Positions 52,978 to 60,691 of a stretch of DNA of 64,000 bases are shown one piece after another. Where the stretch lies: assembly GCA_050296515.1 (NCBI GenBank), contig JBNKRJ010000019.1, positions 46,121 to 110,120 of the forward strand. The letters are read 5' to 3'. Below the pieces are notes generated by a model. That model made no database searches. It had not been told where the DNA came from and saw only the letters and a program-made list of their open reading frames with translations. The first letter of the stretch is position 1. Each line of letters opens with the position of its first letter. This stretch comes from NBLH01 sp050296515. GTDB taxonomy: Bacteria; Bacteroidota; Bacteroidia; Bacteroidales; NBLH01. Position numbers and translations under genes: made by a program.

Positions 52978-54237
52978 ATGAAAAAAGACCTCATTGTTTC
53001 AATATTATTCTCAATCATTTTATTACCACTTATTGACTCAGTCTGCCAACCTCATGAACCAGCTATTCATGTCGTGGATGTAAGTCAGGATCATGAAGTT
53101 ACATTGGAATACGGCTTGCCTGTCGACTCATTTCTTGTAGAAGAAAATACGATTAAAGCAGGAAGTAGTTTGTCAACAATAATCAATGGGCTAAACATTG
53201 CATCAGAGAAAGTTCAATCAATCATAAAAAAAGCTTCAGAAGTTTTCGATTTAAAAAAAATAAAACAGGGAAATAAATACAAAGTATTTCATACTAAGGA
53301 TAGCTCTGAAGTGAATTATCTTGTTTATGAGCAAAATGCTACCGAATATGTTTTATTTAACCTGATTGACAGTATCCACGTTGAACAGAAACAAAAAGAC
53401 ATAAAAATAGATACAAAAACTGCTTGTGGCACCATTGAATCTTCGCTTTGGGATGCTGTTGTAAACAGTGGTTCAAGTCCGATGCTGGCATTAAAACTTT
53501 CAGATGTTTATGCCTGGTCTGTTGACTTTTTTGGATTACAGAGAGGTGATCAATTTAAAGTTTATTATGAGGTAGAATCAGTTGAAGGTGAGGAGATTGG
53601 AATTAGTAAAATACATGCAGCCTGGTTTAAACACTATGGCAAAGAATATTATGCTATCCCATTTTATCAGGACAGTATCCTGCAGTTTTTTGATGAAAAC
53701 GGAAACAGTATCAAAAAGGCATTTTTGAAAGCCCCCTTGAACTATACCAGGATCGCTTCTCGCTTTTCACATAACCGTATGCACCCAATTTTAAAATATC
53801 GTCGTCCGCACCTGGCAGTTGATTATTCAGCTCCAAGAGGTACACCCGTGCAGGCTATTGGTGACGGAACTGTTATACATGCAGCTTACAGCGGTGGTGC
53901 CGGTAACTATGTAAAAATAAAACATAACAGTATCTATACCACTGGATACATGCATCTTTCGGGATACGGAAAAGGTATTAGAAATGGAACACGAGTGAAA
54001 CAGGGTGATATTATCGGCTACGTTGGAAGTACTGGTCTTTCAACTGGTCCCCATCTTGATTTCAGGGTCTGGAAAAACGGTGTTCATATCGATCCTCTTA
54101 AGCTGGAAGCTCCACCTGCAGAGCCCGTAAAAGAAGAAAAAATGGATTTCTTTAAGCAAATTAGGGATATTTGGGTAAAAGAGTTAAATAAGCTTGTGAT
54201 TAAAGATGTAGAGGTTGTTGCCGGGGTAATTGATTAG
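52978..54237 (+). CDS. M23 family metallopeptidase (peptidoglycan endopeptidase)
   Basis: A Sec signal (IVSILFSIILLPLIDSVCQ) precedes an N-terminal region with a LysM- or OapA-like part (about 50-120; VEENTIKAGSSLSTIINGL, KQGNKYKVFHTKD), a middle domain, and a C-terminal LytM domain. The zinc ligands are visible as H and D in HPILKYRRPHLAVDYSAPRGTPV and H in GPHLDFRVWKNG. The usual HLH is HLD, a variant often seen in Bacteroidota M23 proteins, so the enzyme is probably active, but this needs testing. It would cut peptide crosslinks in peptidoglycan during growth or division. Monocistronic. Confidence 0.88.
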   Translation: MKKDLIVSILFSIILLPLIDSVCQPHEPAIHVVDVSQDHEVTLEYGLPVDSFLVEENTIKAGSSLSTIINGLNIASEKVQSIIKKASEVFDLKKIKQGNKYKVFHTKDSSEVNYLVYEQNATEYVLFNLIDSIHVEQKQKDIKIDTKTACGTIESSLWDAVVNSGSSPMLALKLSDVYAWSVDFFGLQRGDQFKVYYEVESVEGEEIGISKIHAAWFKHYGKEYYAIPFYQDSILQFFDENGNSIKKAFLKAPLNYTRIASRFSHNRMHPILKYRRPHLAVDYSAPRGTPVQAIGDGTVIHAAYSGGAGNYVKIKHNSIYTTGYMHLSGYGKGIRNGTRVKQGDIIGYVGSTGLSTGPHLDFRVWKNGVHIDPLKLEAPPAEPVKEEKMDFFKQIRDIWVKELNKLVIKDVEVVAGVID

Positions 54238-54282
54238 AACTGAAGTCAATTCCCTCCAAGGAGTGAAATTATTATTTATGTC

Positions 54283-54786
54283 CTACAATCTTTTATTTTC
54301 ATAAAACTTGATAATAGCAGACTTCATATCTTCATTATCATCTATGAGAAACAATTGATCCGCATTACTTAAATCTTTTAATATTTCATTAAAACAATTT
54401 GCCATATCAATACCTCCCATAATAGTTGATGGAGTGTGTGATGACCTAACTTTTTGCTCAACTTTCCTAACATTCTTATCAATACTAGAGATTTTCTCCT
54501 TTAACTCATAGTCATCAGAGTCATGTTCTTTTGAATTTATAGATGAGAGCAATATTGATTTTTGTTTTTTAAGAGTATTAATTTCATTAATATTCTTATT
54601 CCAGTTTTCGATGTAAGAATATACACCGTCAGATAAAGCACAGATAAAAAGTATTGTTTCTGAATCTATAAAATATAATTGATTTTGCTCAAACTCCTCA
54701 ACAATTAAACATACTGCTTCATCTCTATCTTTGCCATATATTTTAGCAAGAATCCTTAGAACAAACGATTTATAAGTTTCCCTCAT
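54283..54786 (-). CDS. Cytoplasmic coiled-coil protein, unknown
   Basis: I do not recognise this 167-residue protein. It has an N-terminal helical part (FVLRILAKIYGKDRDEAVCLIVEEFEQNQLYF), a central coiled coil of about 50 residues (INEINTLKKQKSILLSSINSKEHDSDDYELKEKISSIDKNVRKVEQKV) and an acidic end. It has no signal or membrane segment. The frame starts at TTG 54792, but the ATG at 54786 is preferred. It is codirectional with and 16 bases downstream of the truncated cyclase. Codon use is more AT-rich than in the neighbouring core genes, in line with an accessory gene. Confidence 0.5.
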   Translation of the reverse strand: MRETYKSFVLRILAKIYGKDRDEAVCLIVEEFEQNQLYFIDSETILFICALSDGVYSYIENWNKNINEINTLKKQKSILLSSINSKEHDSDDYELKEKISSIDKNVRKVEQKVRSSHTPSTIMGGIDMANCFNEILKDLSNADQLFLIDDNEDMKSAIIKFYENKRL

Positions 54787-54801
54787 AACCAAAATTACGA
54801 A

Positions 54802-55302
54802 CTACTTCACCCCTTCCACAAAATACATATCCACCTGCCCTTTATTTTTTGCCTCAATTTTACCACGATGAGTACATTTGAAATTCTTTTTAATCAATTC
54901 ATAGGTGTCTCCTGAGATGTTCACCTTTCCAGGTTCTCCAGAAGACTCTATCCTGGCCGCAAGGTTTACGGTATCTCCCCAAATGTCGTAGGCATATTTT
55001 TTTATACCAACAACTCCAGCCACCACCTTACCAGTATGTAAACCAATTCTTATTTCAAAAAATGGTTTGTTTGCCTTTTTACATTCCTCTTTATGGGTTT
55101 CCATAAAATCTCTTATTTCTAGTGCTGCATTCACTGCTTCTGCTACATTTTTCTTGTCTTCTTTAAGAAGGCCAGCTGCGCACATATAAGCATCCCCTAT
55201 GGTTTTTATTTTTTCAAAAGGCTTGATTGCAAGCTGAAGAAGGTTTTCAATGAGGCCGATCGGGATATTTATCCATATTGATAATTGTTGAATTTTATTC
55301 AT
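54802..55302 (-). pseudogene. 5'-truncated class III adenylate/guanylate cyclase
   Basis: Residues from about 30 to 166 match the C-terminal two thirds of a class III cyclase catalytic domain: EKIKTIGDAYMCAAGL with the second metal aspartate, FEIRIGLHTGKVVAGVVG, and the purine/transition-state segment YDIWGDTVNLAARIES. The first part of the domain, which normally carries the first metal aspartate (FADI-x-GFT), is missing. The 30 codons in front of the break (MNKIQQLSIWINIPIG...) have no cyclase similarity, so sequence was joined here by a deletion. The product, if made, should be inactive. The neighbouring 55303-55380 region holds nothing that restores the domain. Confidence 0.8.
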
Positions 55303-55380
55303 AAAATTAACTTGGGAAACATCAGTTAAGTTACTAATTCTATCCCAAAATATGAATACCAGATCCCCTATTTATAATGA

Positions 55381-56676
55381 TTATCTAATTTCAGAAAGTT
55401 CTCCCAGAACCAGTTTATTCATTAATTCAACAGACTTTTTTACTCCATCAGTTGCCCTAACCTTCTCTTGAACTTTTTTTGCATTCACTTTATAGCTGCC
55501 ATTTGATATTTTTCTGACAGATTTTACTATCCTTTTAGCATTTACTTCGTAAATTGGGATTCGAATAGCCATCCCTGCCTTTGCAATGCCATCAATATTC
55601 GCCTGTTGCTCGGCCTGAAACCCAATTCCAACCACAGGAGTACCTGCCCAAACTGCGGTTTGAATAGTTCCCTGACCTCCATGTGTAACCGCAACATCAG
55701 CCATTTCATTTACCAAATGAGCAGGAAGGAATTTAGCAGCATAAAATCGCTCTGTGTTTGAACCCAGTTCTTCAGGCTTTAAAATTGTTGTTGTTGAACA
55801 AACAATATTAAAATCCGCCTGTTTTTTTAATGCATTTATAACGAGCTTCAAAGTTTCCGGAAAACCAGAACTACCTAAGGAACAAAAAACATTGATTCCG
55901 GGTCTGCTAAAAACCTTTTTAACCTCCTCAGGTACAGGCATGTCCATCATTGAAAAAATGGGCCCTGTATAGTAATAACCCGGTGTAAGAAGTTCTTCAG
56001 GTAAACGGCTTAAAACAGGCATATCCGGCAGCAAAGTAATATCTCCCCTGACTAAATCAACAATATTGTAAACGGGCTTTAATCCAAAGTGATTTCTGGC
56101 CTCATTAAAACTGGTTAAAGATGCCTTTGCAGAATCTCTCAGTAATACCTTTTTCATTATCTTCCGCTTAATAAAACCAGGCAAAACATAACGCATAAAA
56201 AAGGTTTTTTCCATGGTATTGGGCATGTTATACAGCTCCTGATTAATAAAAGCCGGGCAATTGACAGTGGGTACCTGGGTAACCATTGGCAACTTGGCAT
56301 AAGGAACTGAAATCATGCAGCTTAAATTAAGACCAGCATATACACCATCTGGTTTATATCCTTCAAAGGCTTTTAAATCAGCCTCTGCCATTTTCACCCA
56401 ATCTTCTTTGGAGACAGGCAGTGGAGTGCCTACCGGAGCTTTGTACCTGTTGATATCCATAATGATTTGATGCTGCTCCCAAGTCAGCTCAGGCTGAAGA
56501 TCTTCCGATTCAATTCCTGCTCCTGTAATCATATGATTATGAACGCCTCCATGATTAAAGAATTTGACTTGCGCACCAGTTGCTTTCATTCCTTTAGCGG
56601 TTTCAAGTGCTCTTGTAAAATCACCAAGGTTATGACCATAAGAGAAAAATGCCCATTTTAGATTGGATGTATTCAT
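55381..56676 (-). CDS. UDP-glycosyltransferase (GT1/MGT-type)
   Basis: This 431-residue GT-B fold enzyme has the N-terminal acceptor domain opening AFFSYGHNLGDFTRALETAKGMKATGAQVKFF and the C-terminal donor domain with INVFCSLGSSG, VAVTHGGQGTIQTAVWAGTPVVG and FQAEQQANID, which form the nucleotide-sugar pocket of the UGT/macroside glycosyltransferase family. The catalytic histidine near the N-terminus may be that in SYGHNLGD. There is no signal peptide. The acceptor (lipid, polyketide or small molecule) cannot be told. It stands alone beside the truncated cyclase and pheS. Confidence 0.88.
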   Translation of the reverse strand: MNTSNLKWAFFSYGHNLGDFTRALETAKGMKATGAQVKFFNHGGVHNHMITGAGIESEDLQPELTWEQHQIIMDINRYKAPVGTPLPVSKEDWVKMAEADLKAFEGYKPDGVYAGLNLSCMISVPYAKLPMVTQVPTVNCPAFINQELYNMPNTMEKTFFMRYVLPGFIKRKIMKKVLLRDSAKASLTSFNEARNHFGLKPVYNIVDLVRGDITLLPDMPVLSRLPEELLTPGYYYTGPIFSMMDMPVPEEVKKVFSRPGINVFCSLGSSGFPETLKLVINALKKQADFNIVCSTTTILKPEELGSNTERFYAAKFLPAHLVNEMADVAVTHGGQGTIQTAVWAGTPVVGIGFQAEQQANIDGIAKAGMAIRIPIYEVNAKRIVKSVRKISNGSYKVNAKKVQEKVRATDGVKKSVELMNKLVLGELSEIR

Positions 56677-56765
56677 AGTTAGTTTAGTTTAAAGCGGGCT
56701 AAAATAACAAAATTTCAAATCATTTTATGGCTGAAAAATAAATTGGATTTAGGAAAGGTTGAGTA

Positions 56766-56797
56766 ACAAAAAAAGCTGCCCCACTGGAACAGCTTTA
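56766..56797 (-). terminator. Terminator of pheS
   Basis: On the minus strand AAAGCTG (56796-56790) pairs with CAGCTTT (56778-56772) and is followed by TTTTTTGTT, 22 bases after the pheS stop. Confidence 0.8.
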
Positions 56798-56818
56798 GTA
56801 CTTATTATTATGAGGCAA

Positions 56819-57826
56819 TTAAAACTGCCGTAAAAATCTCACATCATTTTCAAAATACAGTCGTAAATCTTTCACTCCGTATTTTAGCATGGCAATTCGC
56901 TCCACTCCCATCCCGAAAGCAAAACCTGTGTATTTAACACTGTCAATACCATTACTTTCCAATACGTTAGGATCAACCATACCACAGCCTAAAATCTCCA
57001 ACCAACCAGTGTACTTACAAACATTACAACCTTTCCCTCCACACAATGAACAGGAGATATCCATTTCAGCAGATGGCTCTGTAAATGGGAAGAATGATGG
57101 TCGTAAGCGGATCTCAGTTTTCTCGCCAAACATTTCTTTGGCAAAATACATCAATGTTTGCTTTAAATCAGCGAAAGAAACATTGGTATCAATGTATAAT
57201 CCCTCCACCTGGTGGAAAATACAGTGAGCCCGGGCCGAAATGGCCTCGTTACGGAAAACCCGCCCTGGTGATACTGTACGAATTGGTGGCTGTGTATTTT
57301 CCATTACTCGTACCTGAACCGATGATGTGTGCGTACGAAGCAATACATCCGGATTTTTCTCAATAAAGAAGGTATCTTGCATGTCTCTGGCAGGGTGTTC
57401 TTCAGGGAAGTTCAATGCTGAGAAAACGTGCCAGTCATCTTCAATTTCAGGACCTTCAGAAATTGTAAATCCTAGTCGTCCAAAAATTTCAATTATCTCA
57501 TTTCTAACCAGTGAAATAGGATGACGCGTACCCAAAGTTTCAGGATCTCCGGGTAAAGTAAGGTCAATTTTTACTTTTTCACTATCGTTATCACTCACAT
57601 TTTGCTTTAAAAACTCAACCTTGTCCTGGGTTTTATTTTTTAGTGTGTTTAATACCTGCCCAAACTCCTTCTTTTCTTCTTTTGGAATATTTTTAAACTC
57701 ATTAAACAGCTCTGTAACAATTCCTTTTTTAGCTAAAAATTTGATTCTGAACTGTTCAATTTCTTCCAGACTTTTTGAAGAAAATGCTTCTACCTCTTTG
57801 ATTAAATCCTGTATTTTGTCAATCAT
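56819..57826 (-). CDS. pheS: Phenylalanine-tRNA ligase alpha subunit
   Basis: The 335-residue class II synthetase subunit works with PheT in an alpha2-beta2 tetramer. After an N-terminal coiled coil (EVEAFSSKSLEEIEQFRIKFLAKKG) the catalytic domain has motif 1 around HPISLVRNEIIEIFGRLGF, EDDWHVFSALNFPEEHPARDMQDTFF, motif 2 SPGRVFRNEAISARAHCIFHQVEGL, a zinc-knuckle-like CSLCGGKGCNVCKYTGWLEILGCGMV and motif 3 FAFGMGVERIAML. pheT is not nearby, as in many Bacteroidota. It is separated from the cyclophilin gene by palindromes at 57853-57932. Confidence 0.97.
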   Translation of the reverse strand: MIDKIQDLIKEVEAFSSKSLEEIEQFRIKFLAKKGIVTELFNEFKNIPKEEKKEFGQVLNTLKNKTQDKVEFLKQNVSDNDSEKVKIDLTLPGDPETLGTRHPISLVRNEIIEIFGRLGFTISEGPEIEDDWHVFSALNFPEEHPARDMQDTFFIEKNPDVLLRTHTSSVQVRVMENTQPPIRTVSPGRVFRNEAISARAHCIFHQVEGLYIDTNVSFADLKQTLMYFAKEMFGEKTEIRLRPSFFPFTEPSAEMDISCSLCGGKGCNVCKYTGWLEILGCGMVDPNVLESNGIDSVKYTGFAFGMGVERIAMLKYGVKDLRLYFENDVRFLRQF

Positions 57827-57852
57827 TTCTATTGTGCTTAATATTTTGATCT

Positions 57853-57932
57853 AAACCTGCCAGGTTTGTTATAATTAACCATTACTGACAAAAGTAACCA
57901 ATGTTGTTTATTTGAAGAAACCTGACAGGTTT
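57853..57932. repeat. Pair of AAACCTGnCAGGTTT palindromes
   Basis: AAACCTGCCAGGTTT (57853-57867) and AAACCTGACAGGTTT (57918-57932) are two 15-base near-perfect palindromes at the two ends of the gap between the cyclophilin and pheS genes. The second touches the cyclophilin stop codon. They share CCTG/CAGG cores with the tandem hairpins at 32945-32999. Confidence 0.75.
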
Positions 57933-58870
57933 TACTTGTCAAGTACCTCCATCGATATTATTTTCACATCTTCCAATGGGCGATCGCTCCTGTCAGTTGC
58001 AACAACAGCAATTTTATCAATAATCTCCAATCCTTCTATTACCTCACCAAAAACAGTATAGCCTCCGTCTAAGTGAGGAGTTCCACCTACAGTTTTGTAC
58101 ACTTCTTTTTGCTTATCAGATAACTTATAAGGCTTTATTTCAGGATGTTCTGCTTTTAACTTTGTCACTATTCCGTCAATAATAGTTTGTAAACCTGCCT
58201 GATCTCCTGCATTTTGTTTTGCCTGAACTTCTGCCATTTCAGAAGGATGTTCGTTTAAATACTTTCTGATATAAGGCATAAATGCTTGCGATTCATACTG
58301 AGCATCCATTTGCTTCAACATATTATCATCATACCTGGTTCCCTGAACAATATAAAACTGAGAACCAGAAGATCTTTTTTGAGGGTTTTGCTGATCGCCT
58401 AATCTGGCTGCCGATAATGCTCCTTTTTTATGAAACAATTCAGGTCTGAATTCAGCTTCAATCGTATAACCTGGTCCGCCACTGCCTAGTGCTTGTCCTT
58501 TTTGTGCTGTTTTTGAATCAGGATCACCTGCCTGAATCATAAAGTCTTTAATTACACGATGAAAAAGAACACCATCATAAAACTTTTCGTTCACCAACTT
58601 AATAAAATTCTTTTGATGAAGCGGAGTTTCATTATACAGCAGAATTGTCATATCGCCCATGGTGGTTTTTATCTTCACTTTTACACCATCGCCATTATTT
58701 TTTTCAGGATCAACTGTTTCAGCTACCTGAACAATTTCAGACTTAACCTCATTTGTAACAACATCTTTCTTTTCATCATTGTTTTCGGCAACTTTTGCAC
58801 TGCAGGCATAAAAGAAAAACAATACAAAAGGAAGCGCTACCAGGTTGTATTTTAAAAACTTCTTGTTCAT
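57932..58870 (-). CDS. Cyclophilin-type peptidyl-prolyl isomerase lipoprotein
   Basis: This periplasmic foldase of 312 residues has a lipoprotein signal (LVALPFVLFFFYACSAK, Cys near 23) and a cyclophilin domain (about 65-312) with TTMGDMTILLYNETPLHQKNF, the catalytic arginine in VLFHRVIKDFMIQAGDP, GSGGPGYTIEAEF, GSQFYIVQG and the tryptophan-region HLDGGYTVFGEVIEGLEIIDKIA. An insertion of about 70 residues between strands (YESQAFMPYIRKYLNEHPSEMAEVQAKQN onwards) is common in Bacteroidota cyclophilin lipoproteins. The start is ATG at 58870; a GTG one codon upstream also opens the frame. Confidence 0.92.
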   Translation of the reverse strand: MNKKFLKYNLVALPFVLFFFYACSAKVAENNDEKKDVVTNEVKSEIVQVAETVDPEKNNGDGVKVKIKTTMGDMTILLYNETPLHQKNFIKLVNEKFYDGVLFHRVIKDFMIQAGDPDSKTAQKGQALGSGGPGYTIEAEFRPELFHKKGALSAARLGDQQNPQKRSSGSQFYIVQGTRYDDNMLKQMDAQYESQAFMPYIRKYLNEHPSEMAEVQAKQNAGDQAGLQTIIDGIVTKLKAEHPEIKPYKLSDKQKEVYKTVGGTPHLDGGYTVFGEVIEGLEIIDKIAVVATDRSDRPLEDVKIISMEVLDK

Positions 58871-59017
58871 CACTCAATTATTTGTTAAAAATAGAACGTC
58901 AAAATTAGCGGCAAAAAACCATAAAACAAAATATTTAGCTGATTTGCTCAGTATGAAAGGCAGGAAAATATCTATAAATTTTACATAATATGCTATTCAC
59001 CATTAGCAAAATTATAT

Positions 59018-59025
59018 TACCTTTG
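59018..59025 (+). promoter_or_regulatory. -7-like element TACCTTTG upstream of tRNA-Val
   Basis: TACCTTTG matches TAnnTTTG but lies 109 bases before the tRNA, so a long leader would be needed. A hairpin-like CCTCG/CGAGG stretch at about 59041-59056 lies between them. Confidence 0.3.
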
Positions 59026-59133
59026 TTGTCCTTTGAAAAAACCTCGCCGAGGGTTTTATTAGTCTGATTGATTGTTCAACAGATATAGGCACGGTTAACT
59101 TGAAATGACCTAAAAGAAATTAGACAAGTAGAA

Positions 59134-59208
59134 GGGCATTTAACTCAGTTGGTTTAGAGTGTCACCTTGACAGGGTGGAAGTCACTGGTTCGAATCCAGT
59201 AATGCCCA
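59134..59208 (+). tRNA. tRNA-Val (anticodon GAC)
   Basis: The 75-base cloverleaf is complete: acceptor GGGCATT/AATGCCC (perfect), D arm ACTC/GAGT, anticodon stem TCACC/GGTGG around loop TTGACAG (anticodon GAC, reading GUC), variable loop AAGTC and T arm ACTGG-TTCGAAT-CCAGT. The discriminator is A; CCA is not encoded. The downstream region is eroded, holding a peptidase fossil. Confidence 0.95.
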
Positions 59209-59345
59209 CAACCTATTTTAGTCAGAGTCGGTAAAAAGGGTAGGTGGTTTTTTAGCGGCCTATCCTTTTGGAGGCTTTCTATTCTTGAAAACAACTGACC
59301 CATAAAAAATTTAGATTTCAAATATTTTCCCAACATGGTAAAGTA

Positions 59346-59665
59346 GTTTTAATGTATACAAGGTTTAGGTATTATTTTACTGGATATTGCCATGGGTGAC
59401 CATGCTATGTCGATAGTTGGCTATAACAATGAGGGTTTTATTATCCGCAACAGGCAAAGATTGGGGCGATAATGATCAGACAATTTATCTTTACTCTGAT
59501 TTTAGTAAGCATTGGGAGATCTGGACAACTATTAACGACAGTTCTTCCATTCCTGATTTTAAGAGTGAAGACTATGTAAGACCAATTTAACCTAAATGGC
59601 TGTTGGCTATTGGAGTCAGCCTTTTATTGTTTTTTAATATTATAAAAAAGAGAGCATGTAAATAA
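59346..59665 (+). pseudogene. Decayed C-terminal part of a membrane-anchored C1 (papain-type) cysteine peptidase
   Basis: The frame with ATG 59392 encodes GDHAMSIVGYNNEGFIIRN, the catalytic histidine block of papain-family enzymes (family G-G-H-A-M-x-I-V-G-Y). After the Asn of the expected N-S-W-G block the frame shifts; the +1 frame continues with GKDWGDNDQTIYLYSDFSKH and runs to a TAA at 59588. In that same frame past the stop it reads KWLLAIGVSLLLFFNIIKK, a membrane helix with basic tail, ending at 59663-59665. The missing S-W codons fit a 5-base deletion at about 59453. The rest of the peptidase, with its cysteine, is absent upstream. A hairpin at 59678-59704 may have been its terminator. 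Confidence 0.75.
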
Positions 59666-60222
59666 TTTAGGTATCTTAAATTCACATATATAGTGTGTGA
59701 ATTTTTTGAACTCTTGACTTATCCAACTATAAATATTGTATACAATAACATTATGTGAAATAACAATAGATTCACTACATTTTTAAGAATTGGATTCTAA
59801 GTGAATTGCTTGTTTTCGGAAATTTTTGATCATATAATTATTCTGGTTCTTTACACAAAATAAACTTATGTCAGATTAGTTGAGACTTTTGAAACACGCT
59901 CATTATAAAAACTTTAATATACCAAAATGAAACATACATGATTAATTTTAATCACACACGAGCATGATTATTAACAAAAACTGCCTGGTAACATGTAAGT
60001 TAAGTATAGTGGATGTTCCATCTGACAAATTGAAGCAATAAAAAATAAACAAGTGAAATTTACTATTGTTACGATGATATTAATGCAGTGTACAAATGTT
60101 GGCAACTTGAAGAGTTATCAATATTTCAAATGCTACTGCAACAGGTGTGTCGTTATATTACAACTGAACATTCATCAATTTATTTTTTATTATACTGGAT
60201 AAAACTGAAAGGCTAATCTTTA
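59666..60222. other. Gene-poor stretch after the peptidase fossil
   Basis: Apart from a hairpin with arms AAATTCACA (59678-59686) and TGTGAATTT (59696-59704), no convincing gene is seen. Short frames have no recognisable content. Together with the fossil next to it, the stretch looks like decayed sequence downstream of a tRNA gene. Confidence 0.5.
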
Positions 60223-60630
60223 TTATTTCACACCATGGTCTATAAAAAATTCTGCATATGCTCTGTCTGTAGTCATAATATGACTGGAAATCCAGTTTTT
60301 TACATAGTTTGTTATCTCAATGGAAATTAATAGCTTTCCCGATTTAATTTTTTCAAGGTAATTATCAACTTTATTAACAAAGTTAATATGCTCTTTTTTA
60401 TGAGAATCAAAATAGGGATATTCATATTTTTTCATAAGGTGCTCTTCCTTGTTAAAATGAAGGGTCATGTAATCTCGCAAACCAAGAATCAAATTAATAT
60501 GGGCCTCCTGATTGATTTCTTTTTTTAGATTTTCGTAAAAACCATTTATTAAATTAAAAAGAGTTTTATGTTGATAATCTATTGATTCAATGAATACACT
60601 AAAAGATTCATTCCATTCTATAATTGCCAT
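60223..60630 (-). CDS. Bacteriohemerythrin
   Basis: The 135-residue protein is a single hemerythrin domain that binds oxygen at a di-iron site. All expected ligands can be seen: H21 in DYQHKTLF, H58 and E62 in LHFNKEEHL, H77 and H81 in SHKKEHINF, and H117 and D122 in SSHIMTTDRAYA. It has the typical bacterial start EWNESFSVFIESID. It is cytoplasmic. It is encoded next to two chemoreceptors on the same strand (61 bases from the first), which suggests oxygen or redox sensing, or oxygen delivery, linked to taxis. That link is inferred from position. Confidence 0.93.
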   Translation of the reverse strand: MAIIEWNESFSVFIESIDYQHKTLFNLINGFYENLKKEINQEAHINLILGLRDYMTLHFNKEEHLMKKYEYPYFDSHKKEHINFVNKVDNYLEKIKSGKLLISIEITNYVKNWISSHIMTTDRAYAEFFIDHGVK

Positions 60631-60691
60631 GGCATTTAGATTTTTAAGGTTAAAATATTGTAATTAAATCTGCATTAAAAACTGGTTCTGT

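Noticed and set aside
59154..59336. A 60-residue minus-strand ORF across tRNA-Val (product contains HYWIRTSDFHPV)
   Set aside because: This is the antisense of the tRNA. ORFs with the HYWIRTSDF string are a known artefact at tRNA genes.
59134..60222. Integrated element at tRNA-Val
   Set aside because: No second copy of the tRNA 3' end and no integrase was found in the window, so erosion without integration is the simpler view.
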